Source: Saccoglossus kowalevskii (Eukaryota; Hemichordata; Enteropneusta; Harrimaniidae). Taken from it: a stretch of DNA of 24,644 nucleotides. The stretch is from contig NW_003137831.1 in the NCBI RefSeq assembly GCF_000003605.2, forward strand, positions 136,918 through 161,561, given 5' to 3'. The stretch's first letter is position 1. Each line of letters starts with the position of its first letter. The translations under genes and the position numbers were made by a program. The notes below the pieces were generated by a model, which saw only the letters and a list, made by a program, of their open reading frames with translations, was not told the DNA's origin and ran no database searches. Below are positions 20,693 to 24,644 of this stretch, piece after piece.

Positions 20693-21924
20693 AGTAATTG
20701 AATGTAGTGAATTTTGTTGTTTTTTTCAATGATTTATTAGTTAGCCTACCATGAGACAAAATGGGGTACTTCCGGTTAGACTGGCAATTATGAGATGCAA
20801 GTCGGATGTCTTCCCCAGCTAAGCAAAAGTTAAAAATGAATGTTGCTTGAAGACGCACTGTGTTGGTTTAAATCAGTGGTACTTCTCATGCATGTGATAG
20901 TTTTGGTGTATACCTCATGTTCGAGAATGATAAATTCAACTCCGTCCCATGCTGACCATTGTTCAAAAATCACATGATTTTTTTTATGTTGACCGTTTTG
21001 ATAATGCACCACTTTCACTCTAGTTAACTTACCTTGACATCCAGATCCCGCTTCTGATACAATTTCACAGGCGATATACATTGTAGGCAATAAATATGCG
21101 TAACAAGACAGTCATAATAAAATCCACATGCACGTTGATTGCATGTTGTAGACATTTGAACGGCTTGTGGCTATTTTTTTCCCAAACACATCAAAAATCC
21201 CCATTAGGACTTATCATCAATCATTTCACACACATGCCTGGGCCAATTTCATTCAAACTTGGCATTGATGTCACTTGTAGTGGGTTACTAAAGAACATCA
21301 TATTTTAAGTTGCGTGGAATCAAAATGTTTGACCAGAAGTCGTTTCACTAATTTTTACAAATTTTGTTTTACTTGCGATAACATATGAGAGAAGCGGAAC
21401 AACTACTGGGCGTAGTCACCAATGGTTACAGTGTATGTAAAATATTACTTGATTATGGTTTGTTCTCACGCGATTTTTAAAATAGTGCAACAATGTTTGA
21501 ATTTGTTTTTCAAAACTGTCGCCATAGGTCAGTATAGTAATAAAAAAGATCAGTGGCATATTAAATATGTTTCAAGCCCTGAAATACAAGACAATGATTT
21601 AGAAGTTGTCGAGGGGAACTCAAATGTCAAGGGGTCAGGAGGGATCCTCGGTCTCAAAACCTCTTCTTGGCTTTGTTTTTTTTATAAAGATATCTGATTC
21701 AAAATGACTAACTGGTGATCATTTTGGTTTAATTAATGCTGTTCCAGATCAATATATGTCAATGTGGACACGTTTGGTGATCAGTTACAAGTCACTGAAT
21801 GTCAATCATTATGAAGCATCAGCTTCATATCTCTGACTTGGTTATGTTCTAACTATATTACTATAAAGAAAACTATATATCTTAAGTTTGATAACTAACG
21901 GGGACTACGTCATGCATTTTGGCT
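20693..21924. other. AT-rich DNA right of the retrotransposon, no gene seen
   Basis: Open frames at 20830 (minus), 21096 and 21422 show no recognisable domain. The 91-codon frame at 21422-21697 is lysine- and hydrophobic-rich at first and then KDQWHIKYVSSPEI. It could be a decayed exon but has no matching copy here. A 28-bp direct repeat of 15476-15503 lies at 21085-21112. The stretch with GGGCCAATTTCATTCAAACTTGGCA near 21239 resembles dispersed-repeat sequence. Confidence 0.4.
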
Positions 21925-22080
21925 CCATGAATTCTTCTTGAAAAGCGCTTTGACAATTGGTATATAGGAACCATAGAAAGACTTCTTTCAAAGTTGATAA
22001 ATTTTCTATTTTTATAGGATATTTATGTCATTTTTGGTATAAAAAAATGCAATTAAACTACAAACTACCATTATAGATCA
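21925..22080. repeat. Diverged monomer related to the left-edge satellite
   Basis: GCTTTGACAATTGGTATATAGGAACC, then TTGATAAATTTTCTATTTTTATAGGATATTTATGTCATTTTTGGTA and AAACTACCA follow the box order of the satellite and of the diverged monomers at 2655-2995. Divergence is high. It marks the same repeat background on both sides of the locus. Confidence 0.6.
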
Positions 22081-22149
22081 AATAGCTGACTCATTTCAGT
22101 TTTGTTCAAAACAGGACCAACTAATACATGATTTTTTATTCATTGTTCA

Positions 22150-22560
22150 GGATTTTGGTAGTAGATTTGTTATCAAGACAACAGACAATGCTGTTGTGAA
22201 TTCATCCCATATAACTCTTGAATTCATTCCAAAAATGTGTAACACTGTCTAGAACTTTGCTTTTTAACGAGAAGCCTTGTTCAAATTCAAATTGATTTAG
22301 TGCACTGAACTTTGGCAGTAGAGTTGTTACCAAGATACCAGGCGATGCTTGTAAAATCACCCAATAATACTTGAATTCATTCCAATAATATATAACACTG
22401 CCTAAAACTTTGCTTTTTAAATAGAAGCCTTGTCCAAATTTAAATTTATTTATTTGTTGCTCTGAACTTTGGCAATAGAGTTATCAAGATACAAGACGAT
22501 GCTTTTATGCCATACTACTTGAATTCGTTCAGAGCAGAAACTTCTTGTCTAAATTTCAGT
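22150..22560. repeat. Tandem run of the second repeat family, 157-bp period
   Basis: Two full units and a partial third. The TTTGG(C/T)A(G/A)TAGA box occurs at about 22150, 22307 and 22464, giving a 157-bp period. Each unit continues with ATCAAGA or ACCAAGATAC, GATGCTT, ACTTGAATTCATTCC, AACACTG(T/C)CTA, ACTTTGCTTTTTAA, GAAGCCTTGT and CAAATT. Single copies occur at 3050-3195 and 10159-10250. Confidence 0.85.
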
Positions 22561-22870
22561 TTATTAATTTGTTTATTGTCTGAATTTGTTCAAGCTATAT
22601 ATGAAGTTAATGTGTATCAATTGATATAGAAATATATACATGTATGTGCATAATTAATGAGGTCACCTTCACCCCCTAATAAATATAGTACCTCATCTCA
22701 TCATGAACGCGAACAATATATAGTTAAGTCAGACAAAACATTCTTTGTTCACTGGATCCGCTCACACTTCAGTTGCCAGATTCCTTGTTTGATTTGTGGC
22801 AAAAAATCACTTGAATGCTGATGACAAGACTTTGGTTTTGAATATGTCTGCCTGTTTTCTTAAGCACAAT
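22561..22870 (+). repeat. Duplicated upstream block, third copy
   Basis: CCCCTAATAAATATAGTACC, GAACAATATATAGTTAAGTCAGACAAA, TTCTTTGTTCACTGGAT and TCACACTTCAGTTGCCAGAT are collinear with 3860-4000 and continue to the promoter block that follows, as in copy 1. It belongs to the segmental duplication carrying the gene family. Confidence 0.7.
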
Positions 22871-22885
22871 CATTTTATCATGTAA

Positions 22886-23245
22886 TAATGAAAAAGGGAT
22901 GTTCACTGTCGCTACAAAGTTGTGATATCATAGTGGCAGCCATCTTGGACAAAATAACCAATCACAGACTAGTTATGCATTGCACACCTTTGCATACCAG
23001 CTGGTTTGTTTGTCAAGCTAGGTCAATTACATGTTTGCTCTATGGAATATATTTTTGTAGCGATGTTAATACTTTGTATCCCTCCTGAATTCCAATTCTC
23101 CATTTAATATCTAGATTCACAATGGGCAAGCTTGCGATAGTTATGCTATGTTCTTTTATAGTATATAGACTTTGGAATAACACTTTATTAATGGTCAAAC
23201 TAATAGTTACTATAAAATAATAGAAGACCCTATTTGTCGTTCTTC
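22886..23245 (+). promoter_or_regulatory. Orphan copy of the gene-family promoter and exon 1 start
   Basis: It is the best preserved relative of 4391-4760. It carries TTGTGATATCATAGTGGCAG, a YY1-like CCATCTTG (22940-22947), CCAAT (22958-22962), GCATACCAGCTGGTTTGTTTGTCAAGCTAGGT, TGTAGCGATGTTAATACTTTGTATCCC and TATAAAATAA (23211-23220), followed by AGAAGACCCTATTTGTCGTTC. Similarity to copy 1 stops at about 23245, before the splice donor, and no coding exon follows on the plus strand. It is either a truncated duplicate or a promoter joined to new sequence. Confidence 0.65.
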
Positions 23246-24179
23246 TGGCTTGGCCAGCAGACATTATACACAAGTCTGGGGTTTAATTTGTAATTTCTGA
23301 AAGACCCAACCTTGAAATCAATCAGCACTGTTTACAAGTAAATTAATTGCCTGATAGCATAATATTGTAATGTAAGTTCTATCACAGATCAACCGGTAAA
23401 CCCAATTCCAGATCGAGAATGAGGGTAAGTTCTGACAATCCTGGAGTATTCCGAGAAGTATATACTTTTCACTGAGGAAAAAACTGTACACCAGACCGAT
23501 AATTTTATGATCCCTCTAACTTATACAATATACCCAACCCACGACGTACATGTGTACATGTCAAAAAAACCATATAAATAAAGTGGATCTCTTCAGGCAA
23601 ACATTATTTTATTTTTCAAATAAAAATGAATTTATTGATACGTGATAAACATAAAGCTAAAATATTTTATTTGGCAGCAAAAACAGGAGGCATGTTGATG
23701 TGACGGATAATATATAACATAGCTGGAAACTGCCTAACAATGGAGTGCTATCTAACTAGCCTAGACCAGTCTCATAGCGAGTCCCTCCCCATAACGAGTC
23801 GTTTACTGCTCTACAGAAAAGATTTATTAAAGTGCAGTGAAACTGAAAAGCTCAATATAAAACAGACTGCAAAAAATAAGAATAACGTACTGGCTAATAA
23901 ATATTAATATGAGAGTGAACAGCGGAAGCTAACTGTAGGTTGGTCATTGTACCTGAAGGGATTGAATGATAATTCCAAAAATACTCACATGAGCTTGCCA
24001 AGGTTTTCGTAATATTTTGACCAATATGCAAACAATTAACTAAAAACATGTATATTTTTTGTTTTACCATTGATCCTACTATAATCGGTCTATGGTATTA
24101 AAATACATTTTAATATAACTTCCAAAATAATGTTGACAAATAATTGTAATTAATTATTTCATTTGACATGACCTCACTG
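23246..24179. other. AT-rich intergenic DNA, nothing recognised
   Basis: No gene, RNA or repeat boundary is supported. A possible splice donor, GAGGGTAAGT, at about 23417 has no coding context. A partly palindromic GTACATGTGTACATG lies near 23545. Confidence 0.4.
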
Positions 24180-24296
24180 AGATGTATTATATAATGGTGA
24201 CAAGAAGACGATTGATGACATCAGCAAAATCCATTATTGATTGTAAATGTTGCAAAAGTTTTCTTAGTTTGAACATTTGATTTTGATGTTAATTAC
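24180..24296 (-). other. Conserved 3' flank of copy 3 (likely 3'UTR)
   Basis: On the minus strand it reads TTTTGCTGATGTCATCAAT, then GTCACCATTATATAATACATCTCAGTGA, matching the flanks after copies 1 and 2. Beyond it similarity fades. Confidence 0.65.
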
Positions 24297-24644
24297 TCAA
24301 TGTTCCAGATCAATGTTCATGGTCGCGTTATGAGTATTATTTCCTTCGTAAACAATTTTGAAACCTGTTTCTTCTGAGCTTCCATTCCAGTTTACACTCA
24401 TTCTTCCGGTTGGCCCAGGAAAGCAGTTTACATCATTGCTTTGACCAAAGCAAATACCAAACTTGGTACTTCCAACAATATAGGGAGATACGGCTCGTAG
24501 AGAGAAGTAGTTAGCTGGTCCTAGATTTTTGGGCAAAAACATCACGTTATTGTTGCCCATAGCAATTGCTGCTGTATTTCTGTCTTGTTCAGACATTGCT
24601 GGAAGGTCGGCTCTTGTGATGCATGGTACAATCCTTGCTTCAAA
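24297..24644 (-). CDS. 3' part of an open gene copy (copy 3), family unrecognised
   Basis: The frame is open from the window edge to TGA at 24297-24299: 115 codons, lacking the N-terminal part, which must lie to the right. Conserved pieces in order: PCITRADL (residues 7-14), SEQDR, NNVMFLP, ANYFSLRA, TKFGICFG, PGPTGR, VNWNG, ETGFKI and the C terminus ATMNIDLEH. All are echoed in the two pseudogenes. It has no membrane segment, zinc ligand set or catalytic triad that I recognise. The alternating polar/hydrophobic pattern suggests a beta-rich fold. From copy 2, the N terminus of the family lacks a signal peptide, so a cytosolic or non-classically secreted protein is likely. A small beta-sandwich of aegerolysin or actinoporin style is conceivable but I have no motif to prove it. 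This is the only member without a visible lesion. Confidence 0.72.
   Translation of the reverse strand, partial: FEARIVPCITRADLPAMSEQDRNTAAIAMGNNNVMFLPKNLGPANYFSLRAVSPYIVGSTKFGICFGQSNDVNCFPGPTGRMSVNWNGSSEETGFKIVYEGNNTHNATMNIDLEH

Noticed and set aside
21422-21697. 91-codon frame as a possible gene
   Set aside because: It shows no recognisable domain, no paralogue in the window and no convincing splice or promoter context. It is kept only as a remark in the intergenic entry.
24297-24644. Naming copy 3 as a pore-forming toxin
   Set aside because: A beta-rich pattern alone is not enough. No diagnostic membrane-binding or pore motif could be identified, and the N-terminal part of the gene is outside the window.

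Overview
This looks like nuclear DNA from a metazoan, probably a marine invertebrate. It is AT-rich and almost free of long open frames. It has GT-AG introns, a satellite array, many decayed dispersed repeats, a MITE-like DNA transposon, and remnants of Ty3/gypsy and DIRS-like (tyrosine-recombinase) retrotransposons, a mix common in marine invertebrates. I cannot assign a phylum. There are no prokaryotic operons, tRNA or rRNA genes, or CRISPR arrays that I can see.

Layout. 1-1500 is the end of a satellite array whose ~150-157 bp monomers alternate strictly between two subtypes, giving a ~300-314 bp dimer. 1500-4060 is AT-rich DNA with worn copies of three repeat families. 4391-6180 is copy 1 of a local gene family: conserved promoter, short non-coding exon 1, intron, and a broken coding exon. 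7575-8113 is another decayed repeat cluster. 8117-9074 is a sharply bounded transposon with 32-bp terminal inverted repeats and a TTA target duplication. 9520-11520 is copy 2 of the gene family, also broken. 11520-14580 is featureless. 14584-15175 is an orphan LTR with primer-binding site. 15821-16495 is a decayed gypsy gag on the minus strand. 16531-20692 is a GC-richer DIRS-like element on the minus strand with its reverse transcriptase deleted. 21925-23245 holds more repeats and a third copy of the family's promoter and 5' region with no coding exon behind it. The right edge (24297-24644, minus strand) is the 3' part of copy 3, the only copy that is open as far as it can be seen.

The main biological content is this small gene family. 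It has one possibly functional member running off the right edge, two pseudogenes and an orphan promoter, all joined by shared promoter, splice-site and 3'UTR sequence. I do not recognise the protein family. The coding exon begins without a signal peptide, and the conserved C-terminal part carries FGxCFG, VNWNG and ETGF motifs. Everything else looks like repeats and transposons in various states of decay.
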